Shown here: piece by piece, positions 53,815-64,000 of the stretch
Layout of the letters: each line of letters opens with the position of its first letter
Position numbering within the stretch: the first letter of the stretch is position 1
Assembly: GCA_033557465.1 (NCBI GenBank)
Contig: CM066031.1
Coordinates: forward strand, 1,066,132,444 to 1,066,196,443
Source of the DNA: Ichthyophis bannanicus
Taxonomy: Eukaryota > Chordata > Amphibia > Gymnophiona > Ichthyophiidae
Reading direction: 5' to 3'
DNA: 64,000 nucleotides
Position numbers and translations under genes: made by a program
The notes under the pieces: model-generated
Databases searched by the model: none
What the model was told of the DNA's origin: nothing
The model's input: only the letters and a program-made list of their open reading frames with translations

Positions 53815-56800
53815 TAGCCTTCCCTGACCACTTAGTAGGGGCCCAGGGGATAGAGCAGCTTTTAAACTAGATAATAGGGGAGAGCCAACAGTCGTCCAAG
53901 AGCGCATGGTTCGGAACAATGTATCTTTGAAGGATACTACCAAAAAAATGAAGTTAGGGCACATCAGCAGAGAGGTTCCAATAAAGACAAAGGTAACCCA
54001 AATGCCCTTGAGTACAGAGCAGACAGAGCTTAAAGATTCCAAATTACCCCTGCCTACTGATAGCCAGATTAATATTAATAAAACACAGTCTCTAAAATGC
54101 TTGTAAGCAAATGCTAAAAGTCTAAAAAATAAGATGGGAAAGTTAGAATATATAGCACTAAATGAGAAGTTAGACATGATTGGTATCTCAGAGACCCGGT
54201 GGAAGGAGGACAACCAGTAGGACACTGTGATACCTGGGTACAAACTATATTGTAATGATAGAGCTGATCAAATTGGTGGAGGGGTTGCACTCTATGTTAG
54301 AGAGGGCATTGAGTCAGAAAGGATTAAGGTTTTGCAGGAAACAAAATTCGCTGTAGAATCTCTATGGATTGAAATTCCATGTAAAAAGGGGAAGGCGATG
54401 GCAGTGGGGGGGGGGGGGGTAAACTATCGACCGCCTGGCCAGAATGAACAAATGGATGATGAAATGCTCAAAGAAATCAGGGAAGCTAACAAAAGTTACA
54501 GAACGGTAATAATAATGGGTGATTTCAATTACCCCAGTATTGACTGGGTCAGTGTCACGGCAGGACATGCTAGGGAGATAAAGTTTCTAGATGAAATAAA
54601 TGACTGCTTCTCGGAGCAGCTGGTTCATGAACCGAACAAAGGGGAAGCCATTTTGAACTTAGTCCTTAGTGGAACACCAGATCTGGTGCAAGAGATAAGG
54701 GTGTTGGGGCCACTTGGCAATAGTGATCATAGCAAGATCGCGTTTGATTTAATTAATGGAGGAGGGATGGTAAGGAAATCCACATTACTATCTTTTAACT
54801 TTCGAAAGGGAGATTATGATAAAATGAGGAAAATAGTTAAGAAAAAACTAAAAGGAGCAGTTGCAAAAGTTAAAGACTTACATCAAGCTTAGGTGTTGTT
54901 TAAAGATACTATCTTGGAAGCCCAGATCAGCTGTATTCCACTCTTTAAGGGAAGTGGAAGGAAGTCCAAAAAACTGCCAGCATGGTTTAAAGGTGAGGTC
55001 AGAGAGGCTGTTGTTGCCAAAAAAGCATCTTTCAGGAAATGGAAAAAAGAGCCAAATGATGAAAACTGGAAACAGCACAAGCACTGGCAAGTTAAAGGCA
55101 AGGCATTGATAAGGCAGGCAAAGAGAGAATTTGAGAAGAAACTTGCTGTGGAAGCCAAAACGCATAATAAAGACTTTTTTAAGTACATTCGTAGCAAAAT
55201 ACCTGCGAGAGATTCAGTTGGACCATTATATGATAGAGGGGTAAAAGGGGCAGTAAGAGGGGACAAGGCTATAGCGGAGAGACTGAATGAATTCTTTGCT
55301 TCGGTCTTTACTGAGGAAGATGCAGGGATGATACCCATGAATGAAGTAGTATTTAAAGGTGATGCTGTAGAAGAACTGAAAGAAATATTGTTACACCGGG
55401 AAGATGTATTACAACTATCTGATAAACTGAAGAGTAGCAAATCACCTGGACCGAATGGTATACATCCGAGGGTGTTGAAAGAACGGCAATATGAGATTGC
55501 AGACCTGCTATTAGTAATCTGTGAACTACCATTACAATCACCTGTAATACCTGAAGATTGGAGGATGGCCCAAGTAACGCCAATTTTTAAAAAGGGTTCC
55601 AGGGGGGATCTGGGAAACTACAGACCAGTGAGCCTGACATCAGTACCGAGAAAAATTGTAGAAACCATCATAAAGAACAAAATTACTCAGCTTTTAGATA
55701 GTCATGGCTTAATGGGAGACAGCCAACATGGCTTTAGACAAGGAAGATCTTGTCTTACTAATCTGTTATGTTTTTTTGAAGGTGTGATTAAACAGGTAGA
55801 CAAAGGTGAGTCGGTTGATGTAGTGTATCTGGACTTTCAGAAAGCCTTTGACAAGGTCCCTCATCAGAGACTTTTGGCAAAACTAAAAAGTCATGGGATA
55901 GGAGGCAGTGTACTATTGTGGATCAGGAACTGGTTAAAAGATAGAAAGCAGAGGGTAGGGCTAAATGGCCAATTTTCCCAATGGAAAAAGGTGACTAGTG
56001 GAGTGCCCTAGGGATCTGTGCTGGGTCCACTGCTTTTTAACATATTCATAAATGACCTGGAAAAGGGAATAACGAGTGAGATTATCAAATTTGCAGATGA
56101 CATAAAATTATTTAAAGTTGTTAAAACCCAGGAGGATTGTGAAAAATTGCAAGAGGATCTTGATAAATTGGAAGACTGGGCATCCAAATGGCAGATGAAA
56201 TTTAATGTGAACAAGTGCAAAGTTATGCACCTAGGAAAGAACAACCCAAACTATGGTTACACGATGCAAGGTTCCACATTGGGAACCACCACCCAGGAAA
56301 AAGATTTAGGCATCATCGTGGATAACATGTTAAAACCCTCCGCCCAGTGTGCAGTGACTGCCATGAGAGCAAATAGAATGCTAGGTATCATAAGGAAAGG
56401 AATGGAAAATAAAACAAAGGATATTATAATGTCTGTATTGTTCCATGGTGTGAACGCACCTTGAATATTGTGCGCAATTCTTTTCGCCGTATCTTTAAAA
56501 AGATATAGCATTATTAGAAAAGGTACAGAGAAGAGCCACCAAAATGGTAAAGGGGAGGGAAGGATACTCCTATGTAGAGAGGCTAAAAGGTTAGGGCTCT
56601 TCAACCTGTAAAAGAGACGGCTGAGGGGAGATATGATAGAGGTCTATAAATTAATGAATGGAATGGAACGGGTAAACGTAGATCAATTGTTTACGTCATC
56701 AGAATATAAAGAGACTAGGGGACATGCAATGAAGCTACAGGGTAAACTATTTAAGACTAATAAGAAAAAATAGTTTTTCACTCAACATGTAATAAAACTC

Positions 56801-57080
56801 TGGAATTTGTTACCGGAGGATGTAGTAAAAGCTGTTAGTGTACCTGGCTTTAAAAAACATTTGGACAAGTTCCTGGAGGAAAGGTCCATAAATCATTATT
56901 GAAAGGGACTCAGGATATAACTGTTTGACCCAGTACAAGCATTGTGGAACCTATGTCTTTTGGGGAAACTGCTAGGTACTTATGACCTAGATTGGCCACT
57001 GTTGGAAACAGGATACTGGGCTTGATGGACCTTGGTCTGACTCAGTCTTTCATATCTTATGTTCTTATGTACTGCTGTCT
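53815..57080 (+). mobile_element. CR1 LINE, plus strand, 5'-truncated
   Basis: Endonuclease, RT and 3' UTR of a CR1 element. The 3' end is GGCTTGATGGACCTTGGTCT followed by CATATCTTATGTTCTTATG, a short octamer-like tail. The 5' boundary is uncertain; the last part of the inter-ORF region starts about 53815. It lies between the Harbinger-type termini at 51614 and 57355. Confidence 0.85.
54120..56600 (+). pseudogene. CR1 ORF2 (APE endonuclease and RT), three stops, one frameshift
   Basis: One frame carries KLDMIGISETRWKEDNQ (then a stop near 54219), IGGGVALYVREGI, TVIIMGDFNYPSIDW and LGPLGNSDHSKIAFDL, the APE endonuclease with D-F-N and S-D-H catalytic blocks. After a TAG near 54890, RT follows with SKSPGPNGIHPRVLKE, NYRPVSLTSVPRKIVE, HGFRQGRSCLTNLL and VYLDFQKAFDKVPHQRL. 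SGVP is followed by TAG where CR1 has Gln (a C-to-T change) and then GSVLGPLLFNIF and IIKFADDIKLF. A frameshift near 56460 precedes LEYCAQFFSPYL. Catalytic residues are present but the gene is inactive. Confidence 0.9.
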
Positions 57081-57679
57081 GATCTCTCTGGAGGAGTTTG
57101 GTAGCCTACTGTCGCTCATATCATCACATTGGTAGCAAGTGTGAGGTGCATGTGGCATGCGCCTTCACAGCATGAATGTGCACTGGCCATGCGTTCGCAA
57201 TGACCATGTAGCTGACACACCTAGCGTGACATTACCTCCCTACTGTAACATCAGCCCTTGCATTTACCATGGCTGCTACACCCCCTCCATAGTAGAAAAA
57301 CACTCTAACCACACATTTGTCGCACACTACAGCAGCACTTTAGTAAACATGCCCCAAAATGTGAAGAAATGAATAATAAATGGCAGGGAGGGGCAGCCCA
57401 GGACCTAGGAGCAAAACAGATCACTGCCTGCTTCTACTCAGCGCATCACAGACTTCTTCTTGGATTTTTAATCAATGCCCATGCCTGATGTAAACTGTTA
57501 ACGTTTGAAGCTGCTCCTTTTATTTTTCTAAATATTGTCCTCATTTTATTAGTCTCCCTTTTGAAAGTTAAGTATTAGCACAGTAGTTTTCCTTGGAGTC
57601 CTCCCTCCATTTATTAAATCAAATTTGATCATTTAATGTTCACTATTATGTAACTCCACTACCAAATTCTAAGAACTAG

Positions 57680-58228
57680 GGGGTATGTTTACTAAAACCC
57701 CGTTAAAGTGCGGGCCCCGGTAGTGTGCGGGTGCCATATAAGGAGTGGGCGTTCCGTCCTGAAAAAGGAAAGGCGGAATTTACATATGCGCTAAGGGGAA
57801 AAAACACATAATCAAGCTGGGCAACAGTGATATCAATGGGCAACATTAAAAACACTCCCAGGTAAGCTCCAAAAAACAAAATGATTTTTGGAAGGGTCTA
57901 CGCTCCGTAGACCCTTCCATAAATCATTCCTTTTTCACTCGCGGTTGTTTTTACTTGTAAATTCGGCCCCGCTCCTGTGCGGGGAGCCTCTCCCCTCCCA
58001 CTTTCCACCCATTAACCCCATCTCTCCGCCCCTCGGGGGCCTTCCTCCGCCCTCCGTTCGCCTTTCCCCGCCTCTATCGCACATCAGCACACCGCACACG
58101 TGCGCGTGTTCGTCGCACGTGTGCGGGGCCCGTTAGTGTGACGCGCAAGCGTGCGGGGCACTTAAGTGCATCATTTGCGAACGCTCAAGTGCGCCCCGCA
58201 CAATTGCGCGGTTTAGTAAACATACCCC
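57680..58228. mobile_element. PIF/Harbinger-type MITE with TAG duplication
   Basis: 549 bp with inverted ends GGGGTATGTTTACTAAAACC and GGTTTAGTAAACATACCCC, flanked by TAG on both sides (57677-57679, 58229-58231), the TWA-type duplication of PIF/Harbinger. The middle contains GGAAGGGTCTACG with its complement CGTAGACCCTTCC (57890-57918). The right half is very CpG-rich (GCGCACGTGCGC-like blocks). No coding capacity. Confidence 0.88.
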
Positions 58229-58728
58229 TAGGTCTAAAATAGCTCTCTTCTTATCAATTCCTGGAACAGCTGTTTTATGAAGCCATAATTTATTTCTCTA
58301 GACATTTTACCTCCCTGCCCTGATGTGACATTTACCCAATCAATAATGGAGTAATTTAATGCTGCTAGTATATTTAGTTGTCAGATTTGATAGATTCCCT
58401 AATTTCTGTTAGCATTTCATCCTCTGTCTGCTATTCTCTTCCCCTTCAGACATGGAGGACTCAGTTTTTCAGCAGGACATTTGGGGCACAAACAAATATC
58501 TACATAGTAACATAGTAACATAGTAGTTGACGGCAGATAAAGACCAGCATGGTCCATCCAGTCTGCCCAGCGAGATGGCAAGAGTAGGTGCACCTGTCGC
58601 TCCGCGCAGGCCACCCCTCTCCATATCCTTGTTCAGGGGTAAACCCACCACTCCATATAGGACACCCCTATTTGTTGAGACGTTATATGGTTCGGAAGTT
58701 AGATGGTTTGGAAGTTAGATGGTACCGT

Positions 58729-61562
58729 TTATTTTGGGGTTTTTTTCCTATTTCTGTAAAGGGATCCTCTGTGTTTGTCCCATGCCTTTTTGAATTCCGT
58801 CACCGTGTTCGCCCCTACCACTTCCATCGGGAGGGCATTCCAAGCATCCACCACCCTTTCAGTGAAAAAATATTTCCTGACATTGCCTTTCAATTTACCC
58901 CCTTGCAGTTTCATGTTATGCCCTCTAGTTTTACAGGTTCCCCGTCTCTGGAAGAGGTTTGTTTGTTCATCATTTCTCTTTAAGTATTTAAAGGTCTGAA
59001 TCATATCTCCCCTGTGCCTCCTTTCCTCCAAGGTATACATATTTAGGTCTTCAAGTCTCTTCTCATAAGGCTTCTGACGCAGGCTCCAAATCATTTTGGT
59101 CGCCTTCCTCTGAACAGTCTCCAGTCTTTTTACATCCTTTGCAAGATATGGTCTCCAAAACTGAACGCAGTATTCCAAGTGAGGCCTCACCAGTGACCTA
59201 TACAGTGGCATAAGTACCTCTTCTTTTCTGCTGGTAATCCCTCTTTGTATGCAGCCCAACATCCTCCTGGCTTTTGCCACCGCCTTGTCGCACTGTTTTG
59301 CCACCTTGAGATCAGCAGAGATAATCACACCAAGGTCTTTTTCCTGAACTGTGCATACCAACCTTTCTCCCCCTATCTTGTACATTTCTCTTGGATTTCT
59401 GCTACCCAAGTGCATGACACTGCACTTTTTTGCATTAAATCGTAGTTGCCAAGCTTTAGACCAGTCTTCCAGCTTTTGTAGATCTTTCTTCATGTTAACC
59501 ACTCCCTCAGGGGAGTCCACTCTGTTGCAAATTTTTGTGTCGTCTGCAAAAAGACAGACTTTTCCATTCAGTCCTTCAGCAATATCACTCACAAATACAT
59601 TGAACAGTGCCGGGCCCAGGACCGAACCCTGGGGCACCCCGCTAATCACCTTCCTCTCATCCGAGTGAGCTCCATGTACAATCACCTTCTGTCGTCTGTC
59701 AGTCAGCCAATTTCTAATCCAGTTTACCATCTTGGGACCCATCCCCAAGCTACTGAGTTTGTTGATAAGCCTCCTATGAGGAACAGTATCAAAGGCTTTG
59801 CTGAAATCCAGGTAGATGACATCCATTGCATGCCTCTGATCTAGTTCCCTCGTCACGCAGTCAAAGAACTCGATCAGATTTGTCTGGCAAGATCGTCCTT
59901 CGGTAAAACCATGTTGCCTCGGGTCTTGCAAGCTGTTGGTTTTCAGAAAGTTCACTATTCGCTCTTTCAGGAGCGCCTCCATTACTTTTCCTGCCACCGA
60001 GGTAAGGCTCACGGGTCTGTAGTTTGACACTTCTTCCCTGTCACCACTTTTGTGTAGAGGTACGACATCAGCCATTCTCCAGTCCTGAGGAACCTCTCCT
60101 GTTTCCAAGGATCTGTTGAAGACATCCTTTAACGGTCCTGCAAGAACCTCTCTGAGCTCTTTCAGTATCCTGGGATGTATCCCATCCGGTCCCATGGCTT
60201 TGTCCACTTTCAGTTTAGCAAGTTGTTCTAACACCTCCTCTGCTGTGAATGGTGTGGTATCCACTTCATTCCCATTCCTATACTTGGGAGTCACAGCTGG
60301 TCCATCCCCAGAATCCTCTTTAGTAAACACAGAGCAGAAGTAATTGTTTAGCAATTTTGCTTTTTCAGTGTCACTTTCCACGAGTCCTTTCCCAGCACTT
60401 CTGGGTCCTGCAATTCCAACTCTGATCTTTTTCCTTTCCCGAATATACCTGAAGAAATTTTTGTTGCCACCCTTAACATCTTTAGCCATTTTTTCCTCTG
60501 CCTTTGATTTTGCTATCCTTATTTCTCGTTTTGTCTCTTTGAGTTTGATCCTGTATTCATTTCTGTGTTCTTCGGTCTGCAAGCTTTTGAATTTTGCAAA
60601 AGTTGTGTTTTTTGTCTTTATATGAGCAGCCACCTCTTTGGAAAACCAAATAGGTTTCCTTCTCCTCTTGCTTTTATTTACTTTTCTTACATATTTATCT
60701 GTTGCTCCTTTCAATGCCTCCTTTAGTTTAGCCCATTGCAATTCCACTTCCTTTATCTCTTCCCACCCCGTCATCTCCTCCTTTACATACTCTGCCATTT
60801 GATTGAAGTTAGTGTATTTGAAGTTTAGGACTCTGAGCTTGCTATGATTGGCCTGTGCCATGGCTTTTATTTCAAACCACACCGTGTGATGGTCGCTGTT
60901 GCTCACAGGGGCACTCACGCAGACATTTGACACACTATCACCGTTGGTGAGCACTACATCCAGCGTTGAGCTTTCCCTGGTTGGTTCCATCACCATTTGT
61001 CTAAATAATGCATCTTGGAGAGCATCCACAATTCTTTTGCTTCTTTCCAGATGTGCAGAAGGAGTAATCCAATCCACATCAGGTAGATTAAAGTCACCCA
61101 ATATGATTGCTTCCCCCTTTGATGCTATCTTGGCAATATCTCTAATCAATTCATTGTCTCTCTCTTCAATTTGAGTCGGAGGTCTATAGACTACAGCAAT
61201 ATGGATGACAGTGCCATCTCCTCTCTCCAACGCAATCCAGAGCGCTTCTTCTTTTCCCCATGTCCCCTGCATTTCAGTAGCTTTAATATTGCTTTTGACA
61301 TACAAGGCTACTCCTCCTCCTTTCCATTTTCTCGGTCCCTCCTGAATAGATTATAGCCAGCTATGGCTATATCCCAATCATGTGATTCATTAAACCATGT
61401 TTCTGTAATGGCCACAATGTCCAAGTCTGTTTCTGCCGTTAGGGCTTCCAGGTCTGGAATTTTGTTGGCTAAGCTTCGAGCATTTGTGCTCATTGCTTTC
61501 CAGCACTTTCCTGGCTTGTGTGTATTTTGCATTGATTTTGTTCTGCCCACTTCCTCCCACAT
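58729..61562 (-). pseudogene. CR1 ORF2 (endonuclease-RT), single frameshift
   Basis: The first 84 codons (61562-61308) give STNARSLANKIPDLEAL and DIVAITETWFNESHDWDI, the start of the APE endonuclease. About one base of shift in a G/A-rich stretch near 61312 separates them from an 858-codon open frame. That frame contains ALWIALERGDGT, EAIILGDFNLPDVDW and VSNSDHHTVWFE (endonuclease), then DKAMGPDGIHPRILKELR, NYRPVSLTSVAGKVME, VIYLDFSKAFDTVPHRRL (motif A), SGVPQGSVLGPALFNVFVSD (motif B) and GKVCLFADDTKI (motif C). The C-terminal RPHLEYCVQFWRPYLAKDVK and WNALPMEVV complete it. All catalytic residues I can place are intact. Confidence 0.93.
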
Positions 61563-61666
61563 GTTTTTGATGTGTGGTTTAAAAGTGTGGCTGTTTCTGA
61601 TGTTGTTCTGCTTTTGTTGGGGGTGGCATGCAGATGTTGACCTTCCACATCCGTCACCCCCTTTTC

Positions 61667-62053
61667 CTAGTTTAAATGCATGTCCACATACTGCCTGAAT
61701 TTTTCACTTAGGATTCTTTTCCCTGTGGAAGAGAGATGTAGTCCATCAGCACAGTATAGTCTCTTGTTGATCCATCTGTTGTCCCAGTTGCCAATAAATT
61801 CGAATCCTTCTTCTCTGCACCAGGTCTGGAGCCATGTATTAAAGCTGTTAATGCGATGCAGTCTTTTTGTCCCCTTACCAAGAACAGGTAGAACCTCTGA
61901 GAATGCAACAGTGTTAACAACGTGCTTGAGTTTCTCCCCCAGAGATTGGAAGTCCTTTTGGGCTGTAGAGGCACTGTTCCTAGCCAAGTCGTTTGTGCCT
62001 AGGTGGATAATAACATCAAGTTTGGAATGTTCACTTTTTGCACAAGTGAACAA
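61667..62053 (-). pseudogene. CR1 ORF1, C-terminal esterase domain (5'-truncated)
   Basis: 129 codons. VIIHLGTNDLARNSAS is the G-x-N-D block of SGNH/GDSL hydrolases and GLHLSSTGKRILSEKF carries the Asp/His block (D-G-L-H-L-S-x-x-G). This is the esterase-like domain known in CR1 ORF1. The catalytic Ser block that should come first is missing, because the element is truncated at about 62055. Frame otherwise open. Confidence 0.85.
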
Positions 62054-62186
62054 GATGTTTCAATTTATGCCAATATTCATCAGCGCTATTTGTATGCTTA
62101 GTGCCACTAGGTGCTTGGTTCTGCAAAAATGTATGTGCATAGTTTATACATCTGGGCACCAAAAATAGGCATCTATATGTCTAGAC

Positions 62187-64000
62187 CATAAGTTCCCAAA
62201 CGTTTTTGCCCCGTAGACCACTTGCCGATTTTTTTGTTTTCCGTAGACCCCCTGCCTGCCTAATATTGAATTTTCCTAAACTTATTAACTTCAAATGTGT
62301 TTTTGATAGCTGACACAGTGCTGCTCACTTTGATAGGGGTTTTTGTAGAGTGGACAATTGTAAAAAAAAGAAAAACATGTACAATTTTTATTCATGCCTT
62401 TATTGAAAAGACACAAAATGCAAGTAAATATTTGGATTTGAAATGAAACAAAACAGAACCTAGTAAAATTCTTACATAAAATTAATACACAAATAATGCT
62501 GTTAATGAGAGGGATGAACCTGATGCTCTGATAGCAATTGTGCAATATTTGGCTTCAAATTAGTGAGGTACAGTCTTAAATCTCCACGTCCAGTGATTTG
62601 CAATAAATTTCTTTTTTTCGTAAGAAGATTGGCAACCGCCCTAAAACCCCTTTCCACGAGGTATGAAGATGGAAAAGCTATCAAAAACTTTCTTGCGATA
62701 GTCCATAATGCAGGATAAGCAATAGGTATATCTTTCTGAAGCCAGAACTGCTGATACCCCTTTCTGAACTGCACCTTAAGTTCTTCGTTAGTGCTTATTC
62801 CGATCAGCTCTTGTAATATGACATCTGATTCTTCAATGTCACCGTATGGATTAATAATCCACTGTGGGATTTCCATAGTCAAAACATCCTCAAACCTGGT
62901 TTTAAAGTCTGTGTGAAGGACATTTAAATGTTGAACATAGACCAAAACGTCATCATCCTGGACGTTTGTCAATGACAAGTTGGGTAACTGGGAAAATTCT
63001 CTGTCCAGTGTTTTGTTTCATTAGATTCATTCTGGCAAGAAAAGCTGCAGTGATAGACTTTGTTTTTATTAAATTCAGACTGTCACCTTGTAACTGCAAG
63101 TTAACCTCATTAAATTTAGTAAACAAATCTGTTAATAAGCAATGTCTGGTTTCCATTTGATTAAATTTTCTTTCAAAATGGGATGTTTAGCATCCAAAAA
63201 CTCTAAAATGGTCTCAAAAAGTGAAAAAAATCTTGTCAAACATAAGCCTTTCGAGAGCCAGCGTACTTCAGTGTGAAGGAGTAATCGATGAAAGTCCTCG
63301 TCATTTTCTTCACACAACTGCGCAAATAACCTAGAATTCAATGAGTTGCTATGAATCTTCTTCACTGCGTTTATGACGAATTGAGATTGATGCAATCTGG
63401 CACTCAGATTTTTAGTTACTAAATGTTGTCGATGAATGACGCAGTGAATTGCAAACACCCAGGGTACATTTTGTTTTAAATAGCTTATAAAACCACAGTA
63501 GCGCCCAAACATGGCTGGTGCTCCATCTGCTGCTGCCGATATTATATTTGATAAAGTGATCGCTTTTTCCATGAAATAATCTTTCAAAACATTGAATATT
63601 GATTTGCCTTTAGTGTCTGTTGTCAAAGTTCTCGCAAAGAGCAGTTTTTCATGGATTTCTTGGTCCATAACAAAACGAACATATGCCAATAATAGTGCTT
63701 CATTACTAGGTAACGTTGACTCGTCCAGTTGAATAGAGAAATGGTTCGTTTGCAGATAATTACACAAGAAGTTTTCAACATCTTGACTCATTTCATCAAT
63801 ACGTCTTTGAACTGTGTTGTTGCTCAGAGGAATTCTTTTGAGTATATCATATGCAGGCTTGTGTAGAACAGTTTTTAAAACCTCTTCAATGGCTGGCAAA
63901 ATCAGCTGTTCCCCGATAGTATGAGACTTTCCTGATTTTGCTATGAGTAGTGAGATATTGTAAGACGCCCGCAAACCATCATCGTCTCTTTTTGACATTG
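62187..64000 (-). mobile_element. hAT transposon (ZBED5/FAM200-like group), 3' end in window
   Basis: The left terminus on the plus strand reads CATAAGTTCCCAAACGTTTT then GCCCCGTAGACCACTTG, the usual end of this hAT group. It is preceded by GTCTAGAC (62179-62186), the expected 8-bp duplication whose partner lies beyond the window. The transposase runs on the minus strand toward 62502. The other end is outside the window. Confidence 0.8.
62502..64000 (-). pseudogene. hAT transposase, C-terminal two thirds, two frameshifts
   Basis: In-window coding starts at the right edge with YNISLLIAKSGKSHTIGEQL. It has NHFSIQLDESTLPSNEALLL (first catalytic Asp region), SAAADGAPAMFGRYCGF (second Asp region), VIHRQHLVTKNL and LHTEVRWLSKGLCLTRFFSL (the conserved W-L-S-K-G block). 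After frameshifts near 63145 and 62965 the C-terminal dimerisation domain follows: YPALWTIARKFLIAFPSSYL, VERGFRAVANLLTKKRNLL (catalytic Glu in the S/R-x-x-E block). This resembles the ZBED5/FAM200/SCAND3-like transposases that vertebrates have domesticated several times. The N-terminal BED finger would be beyond 64000. Both frameshifts argue against a domesticated gene here. Confidence 0.88.

Larger units (their letters stand above)
51614..57355. mobile_element. Harbinger-type DNA transposon termini around later insertions
   Basis: GGGGCATGTTTACTAAAGC at 51614 and its inverse GCACTTTAGTAAACATGCCCC ending at 57355 form inverted repeats almost identical to those of the MITE at 57680-58228. The interior holds a fold-back MITE (52664-53111) and a CR1 LINE (about 53815-57080). 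The remaining roughly 2 kb have no recognisable transposase. Flanking trinucleotides (CCA and AAA) do not match, so the two termini may belong to two separate copies. Confidence 0.5.
58501..62060 (-). mobile_element. CR1 LINE, minus strand, nearly complete
   Basis: On the minus strand: the end of ORF1 (62053-61667), a short spacer, ORF2 (61562-58729), a 3' UTR of about 230 bases and a repeated CATAGTAA tail (reverse of TTACTATG, 58503-58525). It is truncated only within ORF1. The ORF2 frame is broken by a single frameshift near 61312, so this is the youngest-looking LINE in the window. Confidence 0.93.

Noticed and set aside
57888..58136. 82-codon frame in the CpG-rich MITE
   Set aside because: Located entirely inside a non-coding MITE with terminal repeats and target duplication.
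1..64000. CRISPR arrays, bacterial operons, ribosome binding sites or phage genes
   Set aside because: No regularly spaced repeat-spacer pattern or prokaryotic gene arrangement. Splice sites, LINEs and SINEs show vertebrate DNA.

Overview
The window looks like intergenic DNA of a large, transposon-rich vertebrate genome. I see no bacterial operon logic and no convincing host protein-coding gene. Almost everything recognisable is a mobile element. The mix (CR1 with an esterase ORF1, an RTE/BovB-like LINE, L1/Tx1-like LINEs, DIRS and Ngaro-like tyrosine-recombinase retroelements, a Penelope-like element, a gamma-like endogenous retrovirus, hAT and PIF/Harbinger DNA transposons) suggests an amphibian. 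The style of the CR1 3' ends and of the GCGGTATA/TAAATAAATAAA tails makes a caecilian my best guess, but that is an inference from memory.

Layout. 1-2.4 kb: unassigned DNA with one CR1 3' fragment and a TG-rich stretch. 2.4-18.2 kb: PIF/Harbinger-derived DNA, with an eroded transposase on the minus strand (8.7-10.6 kb) and two Myb/SANT-type partner genes on the plus strand (7.25-8.5 kb, and 11.3-18.04 kb as two exons). The intron of the second partner gene holds a hAT element with a perfect 8-bp duplication (11800-13684) and a Ngaro/DIRS-like retroelement (about 13.9-17.65 kb). 18.9-25 kb: an L1 endonuclease fragment, then an RTE/BovB-like LINE on the minus strand, itself interrupted by an L1-derived element that carries only ORF1.

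25.36-36.29 kb: an endogenous retrovirus on the minus strand with both LTRs, PBS, PPT, gag, pro, pol and env, all damaged. It carries two later insertions. One is a SINE between RNase H and integrase. The other is a 2.05-kb insertion beside the 3' LTR with 14-bp duplications, made of a truncated Penelope-like element fused to 179 bp copied from a retroviral integrase gene.

36.3-41.8 kb: a pyrimidine-rich tandem region, two short hAT-type MITEs and LINE tails. 41.8-50.7 kb: an L1-like LINE on the minus strand, split by a 5.4-kb DIRS-type element (43783-49211) that has inverted terminal repeats and the diagnostic internal complementary region but only a gag-like ORF. 51.6-58.2 kb: Harbinger-type termini around a fold-back MITE and a plus-strand CR1, followed by a second MITE with TAG duplications. 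58.5-62.06 kb: a nearly intact CR1 on the minus strand. 62.19 kb to the window edge: a hAT transposase gene on the minus strand that runs out of the window.

The genes do not form a host pathway; each set serves its own element. The value of the window is its nesting order and the unusual derivatives: a Penelope-retrovirus chimeric insertion, an ORF1-only L1, a gag-only DIRS, and a CORE-type SINE that appears to have borrowed the RTE tail. All identities come from reading motifs by eye; no database search was run.
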